A stretch of 63,885 nt of DNA from an uncultured Verrucomicrobiaceae bacterium (lineage in GTDB: Bacteria; Verrucomicrobiota; Verrucomicrobiia; Verrucomicrobiales; Verrucomicrobiaceae). Each line of letters opens with the position of its first letter. Within the stretch, counting starts at the first letter, position 1. Positions 18,728-26,898 of this stretch are shown here, piece by piece. The translations under genes and the position numbers were made by a program. Location: positions 1 to 63,885 of the forward strand of contig CALMTT010000593.1 in assembly GCA_937872615.1 (NCBI GenBank), given 5' to 3'. The notes below the pieces were generated by a model. The model ran no database searches. It was not told where the DNA came from and saw only the letters and a program-made list of their open reading frames with translations.

Positions 18728-20782
18728 ATGAAACTAAGAATTCACGAAGACACTCGGACAGCCATGCTGGCGACATTCATTGCGCTGGGGATTACGATAT
18801 TTACGTGGGAAGCATCGGCGCAGGGGAGCGAGTCCGTGGTCGGACCACAAATTGACCTGAGCGGTCCCATAACAAACGTGGTAGATGACGTGCGTGGTTT
18901 CGGCGGAATTGCGGCAGTGGCCAGCAACGGCAAGGGCTACTTGGTCGTTTGGGAAAATCAAGGAGACATCTATGGTGCCAGAGTGAGCAGAACAGGTTTC
19001 CTGCTGGACACGAATCCGATTGTGATCTCGTCAGCGGCCAGCGAGCAATTTGCACCTGCCGTGGCGAGCGACGGCTCCAACTACCTGGTCGTTTGGCAGC
19101 AGTGTCGTGATGCCGGGTCAGGATGCGATTTCGCTGATATCTATGGTGCGCGGATAAGCTTCGATGGGATCGTCCTCGATGCTGGTGGCTTCGTTATCAG
19201 CGCCGTGCCGACGGCATCACAAGGCCGTCCTGTAGTCGCGAGCAACGGAGCCGATTACCTTGTCGCACGGACGGGGCCAAGCTCGGGGATCTGGGGAACG
19301 AAAGTGTCCAAGGAAGGAGTCGCGTTCGACGCCGAACGCAGACTGTTGCTAAATGCCACAGATTGGCCGGGAATGGCTCTGACTGGCAACGGCACAAACT
19401 ATCTCTTGGTTGCGGTCTCGGGGTCGCCACCGAGCAGCAGCATCGAAGGGATGAGAATCGCGAACGACCTCACTCAGTTGGACGGCACCCCCTTGCAGTT
19501 GAGCAGAGCTGAGTGGCCATTTTTTCAACACGACCCTGCCGTTGCCAGTGCTGGCGGCGATTACCTTGTTGTTTGGATGGACAACTTTGCATCTCCAGTT
19601 GGCGGTCCTTCTCCGAGAGCGTCTGGCCACGATATTTCGGGAGCGAGAGCGACAACTTCGGGCATTATTTTGGATTGGAACCCACTCCCAATCTGTAATG
19701 CCGGAGACTGGCAAGGGATTCCTCGTCTGGCTGGCGTCGCGAATGGCTACATTGCAACCTGGCAAGACGACCGCAGTGGTTCAAACTCCTCCATATACGC
19801 GGGCGAGGTAATAAGGTCGGGTGGGGTTCCGAATTCCCAAGGTGTTCAAGTCGCCTCGGGCTCGGACAAGTACGGATTTCCAAATGTGGCGAGCGATGGC
19901 GAGGATTGCCTCATCGTCTATGAGGTTGACGGTCCTTTCGGCCCACAAGGCGTTCGCGCGAACCTGTTTCATGCAAGCCGGGCTCCGGCACTTTCCACGG
20001 TGGGCGTTATTCCCATTACTTTCTGGCTACAGTCGTATGGTTTCAGCCAAGGTGGATCGATCTTCGGCACGGATAAAACTGCTGTTTGGGGCGGCGGGGG
20101 AGGCGCTGGAGGAGGAAGAGGCTTTAATGTTGCGGTAATCAATCTGTCGAATCTGGCTGTCGAAGAAACGAGAAACTTTGACACCTGGGCAGATCGTTCA
20201 ACCGGTGGAGCGCACAGGGCTTTTGTTGATTACTTGGACGGCATAACCAACGGGAGGCTTGTGCTCGTAGCGGTCGGTGATGAAGCTGGACTTACACAAT
20301 GGGGAGATCTTCGCTGCACGAAACTTCCTTATGCGTGGGTTGATGGGGTCATCGGCAAATTGCAGAGCTTGGGTAGCACCAATATCGCACATTATTGCTA
20401 CAATGACTCTTGGGGCATGATCTTCGTCAAGGGACAAACGACGCCATTGGCAGAAGGCCTGGGTTCCGGGCTGACTTTCCCCAATCCCCTTTACCTGTAC
20501 GCCACATTCCCTCGAACAGTCCAAAAGCCGGTCATGTCGATCACCACTCAGGTAGGCGGAGGTGGCTTCACCACGTACACTCTAACTGTCACGAATGTGG
20601 TTCCTGGTCGCGACATTGAAATTCAATACTCCGACGCCCTTCAGCAGTCGTGGCAGCATCTCCGAACCCTCAATAACCCACCTACCAACGTTGTGCAGGC
20701 ATCTGATTTCATCATGTTCAGCCCCGCGCGTTGTTTCAAGGCCAACATGGATGGTTCAGTTCAACTACCTCCAGGATTCTAA
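18728..20782 (+). CDS. Secreted propeller-like protein with ILEI/FAM3-like domain
   Basis: 684 residues. The signal peptide is MLATFIALGITIFTWEASAQ. Residues 60-430 contain repeats of the form VASDGSNYLVVWQ-DIYGARIS-G-VLD-VIS, likely a beta-propeller. A glycine-rich hinge leads into a stretch at about 464-570 (GRGFNVAVINLSNL, FDTWADRS, GRLVLVAVGDEA, LGSTNIAHYCYNDSWG, FVKG) whose order of motifs resembles the ILEI/PANDER fold of FAM3-type lectin-like proteins. The C-terminus is a short beta domain (FTTYTLTVTNVVPGRDIEIQ). Probably extracellular and carbohydrate-binding. The ILEI assignment comes from reading motifs, not a search. Confidence 0.75.
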   Translation: MKLRIHEDTRTAMLATFIALGITIFTWEASAQGSESVVGPQIDLSGPITNVVDDVRGFGGIAAVASNGKGYLVVWENQGDIYGARVSRTGFLLDTNPIVISSAASEQFAPAVASDGSNYLVVWQQCRDAGSGCDFADIYGARISFDGIVLDAGGFVISAVPTASQGRPVVASNGADYLVARTGPSSGIWGTKVSKEGVAFDAERRLLLNATDWPGMALTGNGTNYLLVAVSGSPPSSSIEGMRIANDLTQLDGTPLQLSRAEWPFFQHDPAVASAGGDYLVVWMDNFASPVGGPSPRASGHDISGARATTSGIILDWNPLPICNAGDWQGIPRLAGVANGYIATWQDDRSGSNSSIYAGEVIRSGGVPNSQGVQVASGSDKYGFPNVASDGEDCLIVYEVDGPFGPQGVRANLFHASRAPALSTVGVIPITFWLQSYGFSQGGSIFGTDKTAVWGGGGGAGGGRGFNVAVINLSNLAVEETRNFDTWADRSTGGAHRAFVDYLDGITNGRLVLVAVGDEAGLTQWGDLRCTKLPYAWVDGVIGKLQSLGSTNIAHYCYNDSWGMIFVKGQTTPLAEGLGSGLTFPNPLYLYATFPRTVQKPVMSITTQVGGGGFTTYTLTVTNVVPGRDIEIQYSDALQQSWQHLRTLNNPPTNVVQASDFIMFSPARCFKANMDGSVQLPPGF

Positions 20783-20813
20783 GATGACCACCCATACCCG
20801 CGAATCCGCAAAT

Positions 20814-21380
20814 ATGAGCGACATCAAATTCAATTGCCCACACTGCGGCCAACACATCGTTTGTGACGCTGAGGCTGTCGGCCAAGAGACCGCGTGTCCT
20901 TCATGCGAAGGAGATGTTTCCGTTCCTCGATTACCGCCACCGATTCCTTCCAAACGTTCCGGGAGTGTTCTCAGTTTCCAACTGGACTCGCCGGATATGC
21001 CGCCTGTCATCGCTGGCGGCATGAAAGCATTCCTTGTGTTTGGAGTGCTGGCGCTGTTGCTCGCCCCTGTCCTGCTCGTGTTCCTGGTGAGTGAGCGGGA
21101 GAAGGGCGTCCTGACGTATGTGTTTTCGTGTGTCATGGTGCTCTGGGCCGTCCTGGCTTTGGTGACTGCGTGGGGGATGAAAAACCGAAAGTCGTGGTCT
21201 CCGCCATTGGGAGTCGTGGTCGCCCTAATGCTTCTTTGCCCGTTGCTCGCCTTCGTTGCGGCTCCCCCTGGATTGCTGGGCGGCATCCTGATGGCGATGG
21301 CGGGTATCCTAATCGTTCCGAGTATCAGCATCCTCATCAGTTTGGGAAAACCAGACTGGAAACAGTGGTATGGCAGCTAA
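20814..21380 (+). CDS. Zinc-ribbon four-helix membrane protein
   Basis: 188 residues from the ATG at 20814 (MSDIKFNC, as in the paralogues); an ATG at 20784 would add 10 residues. Zinc ribbon C8/C11 and C28/C31, a proline linker, then four hydrophobic helices (AFLVFGVLALLLAPVLLVFL; TYVFSCVMVLWAVLALVTAW; GVVVALMLLCPLLAFVAA; GGILMAMAGILIVPSISILI). A DNA and protein remnant of the same gene lies at 24432-24575. It begins 31 bp after the secreted gene. Function unknown; the layout matches the other small ribbon-capped membrane proteins here. Confidence 0.83.
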   Translation: MSDIKFNCPHCGQHIVCDAEAVGQETACPSCEGDVSVPRLPPPIPSKRSGSVLSFQLDSPDMPPVIAGGMKAFLVFGVLALLLAPVLLVFLVSEREKGVLTYVFSCVMVLWAVLALVTAWGMKNRKSWSPPLGVVVALMLLCPLLAFVAAPPGLLGGILMAMAGILIVPSISILISLGKPDWKQWYGS

Positions 21381-21405
21381 TCGGACGGGCAACGTTGAAA
21401 ATATT

Positions 21406-21441
21406 TTGAAACACGACCTATGAATTTACGTGGAAGTCATC
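21406..21441 (+). promoter_or_regulatory. Shared 36-nt leader, copy at 21406
   Basis: TTGAAACAC begins 36 nt before the ATG of the ribbon remnant at 21442 and ends in acgtggaagtcatc. It remains intact although the coding part behind it has decayed, so it may now serve the secreted gene at 21534. Confidence 0.6.
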
Positions 21442-21522
21442 ATGCGCGACATCGCGTTTAGCTGTCCACAGTGCTCGGGCCATCTCGTTTTATTAGCGAG
21501 ACTGGCGATGGGCTTCAAGTGA
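21442..21522 (+). pseudogene. Truncated zinc-ribbon gene start
   Basis: A 26-codon frame starts MRDIAFSCPQCSGHL and reaches a TGA at 21520. It keeps the first CPxC knuckle (C8/C11) but not the second. The MRDI start and leader match the intact gene at 24648. The stop is 11 bp before the next secreted protein gene. It could still be translated as a leader peptide, but the sequence looks like a remnant. Confidence 0.7.
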
Positions 21523-21533
21523 ACTGACATGAT

Positions 21534-23588
21534 ATGAAAACTTTTTGTCTCCAAAACGCCGCCGTCGGCCTCTTGACGTTTTGTGCCCTTAACGCCTCGG
21601 CAGCGGCGGTGCGTTACGTCAATGTTAACAACGCCAACCCTGCGCCGCCATTCGCAACTTGGGCTACCGCTGCGACAACAATCCAGGATGCGGTCGATGC
21701 GGCTGTGGTCGGCGATGAAATCCAAGTGACAAACGGGGTTTACCAGACCGGCGGACGGGTGTTTGGGGCGCTCACAAACAGGGTGATTGTGACCAACGCG
21801 ATAACTGTGCGGAGCGTCAACGGCCCGGCGGTGACGGTGATTCAGGGTTACCGGGTACCCGGAACGACCAATGGTGACAGTGCTGTTCGTTGCGCCTGCC
21901 TGTTCAACGGTGCCTCACTCGTGGGATTCACACTTTCCAACGGTGCCACGCGAAGTTCAGGAGATTCGAGTATTGAGCAAAGCGGCGGAGGGGTTTGGTG
22001 TCAATCTACGAGCGAAGTCGTGTCCAACTGTGTAATGATCGGCAACTCGGCGGCCTATGAGGGTGGCGCAACGCGTTCCGGCACTCTGGACAATTGTACC
22101 TTGGCAGGCAATTCGGCTTTCTACGCGGGCGGTGGCGCGCGTTCAGGCATACTGAACGGTTGCATTCTCAGCACCAACTTGGCTTCCACCTTCGGCGGCG
22201 GGGCACGCTCCAGCACCTTGAACAACTGCAGCTTGATTGGCAACTTGGCCTCATACGGCGGCGGGGCACATTTGGGAACGCTGAACAACTGTAACCTCAC
22301 TTTCAACTCAGCAACCTACGGAGGTGCGGCATCGTCGGCCACGCTGAACAACTGCGTGCTCGGCACCAATTCAGCATCATCAACTGGTGGGGGTGCGTAC
22401 ATGGGCACACTCAACACATGCACCCTCGTCGGCAATTCAGCGTCCATTGAGGGCGGCGGGGCGTACTCCGCAAAGCTGAGCAGTTGCACCGTCTCCACGA
22501 ACTCGGCTGGCGTTGGCGGTGGAGCAAGTTTGGGTAATTTGACTAACTGCACCCTTAACGGCAACACGGCTTCCGCTGGCGGAGGTGCGTCCGACGCTAC
22601 TTTGAATTCCTGTGTGTTCAATGGAAATTCAGCCTCCACGCGTGGTGGTGGGTCATACTATGGCACTCTGAACAACTGCACTCTCAACGGCAACTCAGCA
22701 GCCATAGAAGGAGGAGGCGCGTACTATGGCGCGCTGAATAATTGCTTTCTGTTGGGCAACTCGGCGCACGGGGGTTTTGGGGGCGGCGGCACCTACTATG
22801 GCACGTTGAACAACTGCGTCCTTATTGGCAACTCCGCTTCTTCTTACGGGGGCGGTGCCTATGCTGGCACCTTGAACAGCTGCACGCTCACCGGCAACAC
22901 GGCCACGTACGGAGGCGGAGCGCGATCCAGCGCACTGAACAACTGCATCCTTTATTACAATGACGCACCGAATGACGCGAACTACACCGGAACCTTGAAT
23001 TACTGCTGCACGACGCCCCTCCCTTCGGGAGGAATTGCCAATATAACTAACGCGCCGCTTTTTGTGAATCTGCCCATTGGGAACCTGCGCCTCCAATCCA
23101 ACTCTCCGTGCATAAACTCCGGTCGCAATGGCTACGCGCCTGCCGGACTTGACATGGACGGTAACTCACGGATCGTGGGCGGCACGGTGGACATCGGCGC
23201 TTACGAGTTCCAATCGCCTCAGTCTTTGATCTCCTACGCATGGTTACAACAATACGGTTTCCCGCCTGATGGTTCGATTGATTACGCCGACTTGGACGGC
23301 GACCACTTGAACAACTGGCAGGAATGGCGCAGTGGCACCGACCCAACCAACGCCTTGTCAGCGTTGCGCCTGCTCGCGCCTGCCTCTGGCTCCCCCGGCG
23401 TGATCGTGCGCTGGGAGAGCGTCAGCGACCGGACTTACTTCCTTGAGCGCGGCACCAACCTTGGGGCGCAGCCGCCTCTTCTGCCGTTGAGCAGCAACAT
23501 CCTTGGACAGACGAGCGTAACCACTTACCTCGATACCAACGCCGTGGGTGCTGGGCCATTCTTTTACCGAGTGGGTGTTCAAGAATGA
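21534..23588 (+). CDS. Secreted beta-helix protein with 15 Pmp-like repeats
   Basis: 684 residues. The signal peptide is [13 protein letters not shown]. The N-terminus ([30 protein letters not shown]) is the usual opening of right-handed parallel beta-helix proteins. Fifteen repeats of about 20-23 residues follow, with the core [20 protein letters not shown], one Cys per turn. They resemble chlamydial polymorphic outer-membrane repeats (GGA and FxxN type). After the helix come DADLDGD-like residues ([20 protein letters not shown]) and a terminal FFYRV module. Likely surface adhesin or wall protein. No autotransporter barrel is present. It lies just behind the ribbon remnant and its leader. 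Confidence 0.87.
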   Translation: MKTFCLQNAAVGLLTFCALNASAAAVRYVNVNNANPAPPFATWATAATTIQDAVDAAVVGDEIQVTNGVYQTGGRVFGALTNRVIVTNAITVRSVNGPAVTVIQGYRVPGTTNGDSAVRCACLFNGASLVGFTLSNGATRSSGDSSIEQSGGGVWCQSTSEVVSNCVMIGNSAAYEGGATRSGTLDNCTLAGNSAFYAGGGARSGILNGCILSTNLASTFGGGARSSTLNNCSLIGNLASYGGGAHLGTLNNCNLTFNSATYGGAASSATLNNCVLGTNSASSTGGGAYMGTLNTCTLVGNSASIEGGGAYSAKLSSCTVSTNSAGVGGGASLGNLTNCTLNGNTASAGGGASDATLNSCVFNGNSASTRGGGSYYGTLNNCTLNGNSAAIEGGGAYYGALNNCFLLGNSAHGGFGGGGTYYGTLNNCVLIGNSASSYGGGAYAGTLNSCTLTGNTATYGGGARSSALNNCILYYNDAPNDANYTGTLNYCCTTPLPSGGIANITNAPLFVNLPIGNLRLQSNSPCINSGRNGYAPAGLDMDGNSRIVGGTVDIGAYEFQSPQSLISYAWLQQYGFPPDGSIDYADLDGDHLNNWQEWRSGTDPTNALSALRLLAPASGSPGVIVRWESVSDRTYFLERGTNLGAQPPLLPLSSNILGQTSVTTYLDTNAVGAGPFFYRVGVQE
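22018..22965 (+). repeat. In-frame tandem repeat array (15 units of about 60-69 bp)
   Basis: Each unit encodes one [20 protein letters not shown] turn; the DNA core is ctgaacaactgc...ggcaactcggc...ggcggcggggc. Units differ at third positions, so the array is old rather than freshly expanded. Unit number could vary between strains. Confidence 0.8.
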
Positions 23589-23726
23589 TGAACGATATCA
23601 ATCGCAATGAAAGACAACCTCCTTAATCGACAGCGCGTCTGGCCGTGTGTTGCAGCTTGCCTTGCTGATCCTGGTAGCGGTGGTCTTACCGCTGCGTCAA
23701 ACATCCAAGTCTCGGTCACGAAAAAT

Positions 23727-23752
23727 CTGAAACGCCCTGACGGGAAGTAATT
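23727..23752 (+). promoter_or_regulatory. Shared leader, shortened copy at 23727
   Basis: CTGAAACGCCCTGACGGGAAGTAATT precedes the ATG at 23753. Compared with the other copies it is 10 nt shorter between CTGAAAC and the start, but it keeps GGAAGT next to the ATG. The 137 bp before it show no gene. Confidence 0.5.
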
Positions 23753-24421
23753 ATGAGCGACATCAAGTTCACCTGCCCACATTGTAAGGGACACGTTCTG
23801 TTCGCCGACGCTTGGGCCGGAACACAGGTGGCCTGCCCACATTGTTCGAGGCAGCTCTCGATTCCGAAACCGACGAAATGCCCTGTGCCGGTCTTGATCA
23901 TAGGAATTCTCAGCATTGTGGTTGGCGGAATTCATTTGGTCATCCAGTCGCTTGGAATTCTGAACATCAGGGAGAAAATGCAAGTGTGGGACGCAATCAA
24001 CAGCAAGTTGCCTTTCCACACGGTAGTGGATTGGGGGAATTTGATTCTTCAATTCGCGCTGGCGATTGTCCTTATTCACACAGGCATCAAGCTACTTCGG
24101 ATGCAGCCAACGGCTCGTCGAAATGGAATCATTTGCGGAATTGCCATAATAGTTGCCCAGTTTGGATACCGCCTTTATTTGCACACTTGGGTGTCTCCAA
24201 TCGTTGGTCCCGCCGTGCGTGAATTTCTCGGTAATCGGGCTGAACGAGGACAACCAAACTCCATGACTGTCGCTTGGGAGTACTACCTTCCCGCTACGGT
24301 ATCTGTTTGGTGGATTTGCTTCGTCGTTCAAGCCCTAGCGCTCATCATTCTGTTGCTATTGCCGAAAGTTACTGATTCGTTCCGATCCGGGGTATCCCAA
24401 AATGCAGACCACATTCCATGA
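23753..24421 (+). CDS. Zinc-ribbon four-helix membrane protein
   Basis: 222 residues starting MSDIKFTC. Zinc ribbon C8/C11 and C28/C31, a short PKPTK linker, then four hydrophobic segments (VLIIGILSIVVGGIHLVIQS; WGNLILQFALAIVLIHTGIK; GIICGIAIIVAQFGYRLYL; SVWWICFVVQALALIILLLL). The loop with SKLPFHTVVDW between helices 1 and 2 is probably periplasmic. It is directly followed by a remnant of a different ribbon gene (24432). No known domain beyond the ribbon; function unknown. Confidence 0.82.
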   Translation: MSDIKFTCPHCKGHVLFADAWAGTQVACPHCSRQLSIPKPTKCPVPVLIIGILSIVVGGIHLVIQSLGILNIREKMQVWDAINSKLPFHTVVDWGNLILQFALAIVLIHTGIKLLRMQPTARRNGIICGIAIIVAQFGYRLYLHTWVSPIVGPAVREFLGNRAERGQPNSMTVAWEYYLPATVSVWWICFVVQALALIILLLLPKVTDSFRSGVSQNADHIP

Positions 24422-24431
24422 TGCCATAATA

Positions 24432-24575
24432 CGGCTGTGCCCTTTGCTCGCCTTCGTCGTTGCTCCTCCGGGATTGATCGGTGGCATCCTGATGGTGATG
24501 GCTGGCAATCTTTCCGAGTATTGGCATCCTCCTCAGTTTGGGGAAGCCAGATTGGAAACAATGTGGAAACAATGG
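24432..24575 (+). pseudogene. 3' remnant of a duplicate of the 20814 membrane-protein gene
   Basis: The frame LCPLLAFVVAPPGLIGGILM matches LCPLLAFVAAPPGLLGGILM of the intact gene at 20814, and the DNA similarity continues across small indels to the region of its stop codon (ccagattggaaaca). The N-terminal two thirds are missing. After the remnant the same leader and an MRDI-type ribbon start follow, in the same order as behind the intact gene. The remnant thus marks a duplicated unit. Confidence 0.8.
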
Positions 24576-24611
24576 GATGCCGGTGAACGGACCGGCACTG
24601 CCGAAAACACT

Positions 24612-24647
24612 TTGAAACACTGACGGTGAATTTGCGTGGAAAACAGT
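24612..24647 (+). promoter_or_regulatory. Shared 36-nt leader, copy at 24612
   Basis: TTGAAACAC begins 36 nt before the ATG at 24648. The copy is closest to the one at 21406 (tgaatttgcgtggaa against tgaatttacgtggaa), in line with duplication of the whole unit. Confidence 0.6.
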
Positions 24648-25403
24648 ATGCGCGACATCAAGTTCAATTGCCCGCACTGTGGGCAGCACATTTCGATTGA
24701 TGAGGTTGGCAGCGGCTATCGAGTTGATTGCCCAAACTGCCAAAGGGGAATAACCGTCCCCGAAGTGACAACTGGTCAGTCCAAAGCCGCGTCATGGCCT
24801 CGCTGGATTGGCATCACTCTCCTTGTCATTGTGTCACTCGCCGTCGTTGGAGTGTTGTGGAGGGGCCGGCTGAGGAGCAAGACGAACGAGAGCGCGGCGC
24901 GGAATCAGGCCACCAAAGCGGAGAAAGCTGTATCGCAGATTCCTGTGCGAGTTGAAAAAGATGGCGTGTATCTGACGCAAGATTCGGTGCTCAATCTTGG
25001 GGATAGCCCTTACAAGAAGGATCAAGACGGAGGGAAATATCTCTATGCGTACGAGGTGACCGTAACCGCAGTCGGCGCAACAAATATTTTATGCACAATT
25101 CGTCCCAACGACGAAAGCGCACGGGACAGAACCCCGACGGATGTTTTCGGCAACAGTTTTGAAAAGAAAGTTATCAAGTTGTTATCTGCCTCGGTCGCGC
25201 TGAAGCCGGCAATGGGTTTCAAAACAGGGGACAGAATGCTCATCTGTGGTGGCGAAAAAGGAACGAGCCTGGGTGGAGATGTCATCACCGATGAAATGAA
25301 GAAGGACACTCAGATCATGCCTACTCAGAAATTCGACCTCATTGACGCCCAAGGCAAGCCGGTGCTTCGTGAGATCCCAACCGCCAATGCGAAGCTAAAT
25401 TGA
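24648..25403 (+). CDS. Zinc-ribbon single-pass membrane protein
   Basis: 251 residues from the ATG at 24648 (MRDIKFNC); a GTG four codons upstream is in frame but lies inside the leader. Zinc ribbon C8/C11 and C28/C31, then one transmembrane helix (WIGITLLVIVSLAVVGVLW) and a soluble domain of about 170 residues, mostly beta (YLYAYEVTVTAVGATNILC; GFKTGDRMLICGGEK). The topology suggests a cytosolic ribbon with a periplasmic domain. The radical SAM gene begins one base after its stop, so this protein could belong to that operon. The outer domain is not recognised. Confidence 0.8.
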   Translation: MRDIKFNCPHCGQHISIDEVGSGYRVDCPNCQRGITVPEVTTGQSKAASWPRWIGITLLVIVSLAVVGVLWRGRLRSKTNESAARNQATKAEKAVSQIPVRVEKDGVYLTQDSVLNLGDSPYKKDQDGGKYLYAYEVTVTAVGATNILCTIRPNDESARDRTPTDVFGNSFEKKVIKLLSASVALKPAMGFKTGDRMLICGGEKGTSLGGDVITDEMKKDTQIMPTQKFDLIDAQGKPVLREIPTANAKLN

Positions 25404-25404
25404 T

Positions 25405-26898
25405 ATGCAAACATCGCTACACACCGAATGCCAGAAATCTCCATGTCGGGATTTCATGAACGACGCTGGTCGTCCTTCCTCGGAGGACTCCTACCGATTC
25501 GACCAAAAGCCCGTGCTCTCGGCAGAGATATTCGTCGTGCCGTTGGATAATGATCGTCATCTCGTGTATGCCCCGTTGCGCCGTGCCGCATTCGTGGCAA
25601 ATCGCCGTGTTGTCCAGCTTCTCGGGGACATCGAGCGCGGCACATTCAAGCCCGGAATGGATGCTGACGGATCGCTTTTGGAGTTTTTGCGGCGGCTTGA
25701 AATTGTGGATGCCGGACAGGAGGCACAACCGATCACGGAGTTCAGGGGCGATCCAGAACCGACGACCGTCACGTTATTCCTGACAACTGCCTGTAACCTG
25801 CGTTGTACTTACTGCTACGCCGCAGCCGGGGATACGACAACGAAGTTCATGTCGCTTGAAGTCGCCAAGCGTGGGATTGATTTCGTGGCGGCAAACGCGA
25901 AGAAGAAGGGCTCTCCCGTTTTCGAGATCGCTTATCACGGCGGCGGAGAACCCACAGTCAACTGGCAGGTAATGGTTTCTTCGTTCGAGTATGCCCGCGC
26001 GAAGGCGACACAATTGGGTTTGCGGGCGCTCGCGTCGTCAGCAACCAACGGCGTGCTCAAGGACGAACAGATTGATTGGGTCACTGCAAATCTGGCGGCT
26101 GCCAGCGTGTCGTTTGACGGTTTGCCGAGCGTTCATGATCGTCACCGGCCAACGGTTTCGGGGAAGGGTTCCAGCGAAAGGGTGATCCACACGATTCGGT
26201 GCTTTGACACGGCCGGTTTTCCCTACGGCGTGCGAGTCACGGTCACGGCCGACCAAATCCCAATGATGGCCGAATCCATCGAGTTCATCTGCGCGAACTT
26301 TCGTCCCAAGCGAATCCAAGTTGAACCGGCATACCAGATTGGTCGGTGGTCGAGCGCTCCGTCGGCTGAAACGGAGGGATTCATTGCGGGTTATCGAGAA
26401 GCACAAGCGCATGCCAGTCGCTATGGCCGCGAGATTTGCTTTTCCGCTGCGAGAGTGGGTGCGTTGACGAACCACTTTTGCGGGATCACACAGGACAGCT
26501 TTGCCCTTTCGCCTGATGGCAACGTCTCCGCTTGTTACGAGGTCTTTTCCGAGGACAACCGGTGGTCGAATGTCTTCTTCTACGGGAAGCCGGACGCTGT
26601 TCGCGGAGGCTATCAATTTGATCTTGGACGTTTGAGTCACCTGCGAAAGCAGGCAGTGCAGCATCGTGAGTATTGCCAAGGCTGTTTTGCCAAATGGACT
26701 TGTGCGGGCGATTGCTACCACAAATCGCTTACGGTGAATGGCTCATTGGAGTTTGCCGGCAGCGACAGATGCCACATCATTCGCGAGCTCACGAAGGACC
26801 AGATTCTGGAACGTATCGCGCGTGCAGGGGGCCTGTTCTGGCATGAATTGCCCCAGTCTTCTCCTGTCGAAGCCGGTGGAAAGGAGATGTTGTTATGA
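25405..26898 (+). CDS. Radical SAM/SPASM peptide or protein maturase
   Basis: 497 residues; a second ATG at 25456 is also possible. The radical SAM cluster motif is C130-NLR-C134-TY-C137 in TTACNLRCTYCYAA. The AdoMet-binding GGGEPT follows (AYHGGGEPTVNW), and the SVSFDG strand is typical of anSME-like enzymes. The C-terminal third is a SPASM domain with a cysteine set (HFCGIT, SACYEVF, YCQGCFAKWTCAGDCYH, DRCHI) that should hold one or two extra Fe-S clusters. Residues 30-120 look like a peptide-recognition N-terminal domain. It overlaps the WD40 gene by 4 bp (ATGA), so that product or its Cys-rich tail is the likely substrate (inference). No sulfatase is nearby, which argues against sulfatase maturation. 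Confidence 0.92.
   Translation: MQTSLHTECQKSPCRDFMNDAGRPSSEDSYRFDQKPVLSAEIFVVPLDNDRHLVYAPLRRAAFVANRRVVQLLGDIERGTFKPGMDADGSLLEFLRRLEIVDAGQEAQPITEFRGDPEPTTVTLFLTTACNLRCTYCYAAAGDTTTKFMSLEVAKRGIDFVAANAKKKGSPVFEIAYHGGGEPTVNWQVMVSSFEYARAKATQLGLRALASSATNGVLKDEQIDWVTANLAAASVSFDGLPSVHDRHRPTVSGKGSSERVIHTIRCFDTAGFPYGVRVTVTADQIPMMAESIEFICANFRPKRIQVEPAYQIGRWSSAPSAETEGFIAGYREAQAHASRYGREICFSAARVGALTNHFCGITQDSFALSPDGNVSACYEVFSEDNRWSNVFFYGKPDAVRGGYQFDLGRLSHLRKQAVQHREYCQGCFAKWTCAGDCYHKSLTVNGSLEFAGSDRCHIIRELTKDQILERIARAGGLFWHELPQSSPVEAGGKEMLL

Noticed and set aside
22018..22965. Tandem repeats considered as a CRISPR array
   Set aside because: Repeats are in frame, of variable sequence and encode beta-helix turns; there are no constant repeats with unique spacers and no cas genes.
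23600..23752. Hydrophobic open stretch (VLQLALLILVAVVLPLRQTS) before the 23753 gene and a MNDI-like start at about 23587
   Set aside because: It could be another worn ribbon/membrane gene tail, but it is too short and lacks a matching intact relative in the window.
25405..26898. Anaerobic sulfatase maturase (anSME) assignment for the radical SAM protein
   Set aside because: The fold type is similar, but no sulfatase lies nearby and the coupled gene encodes a WD40 protein with a Cys-rich tail.
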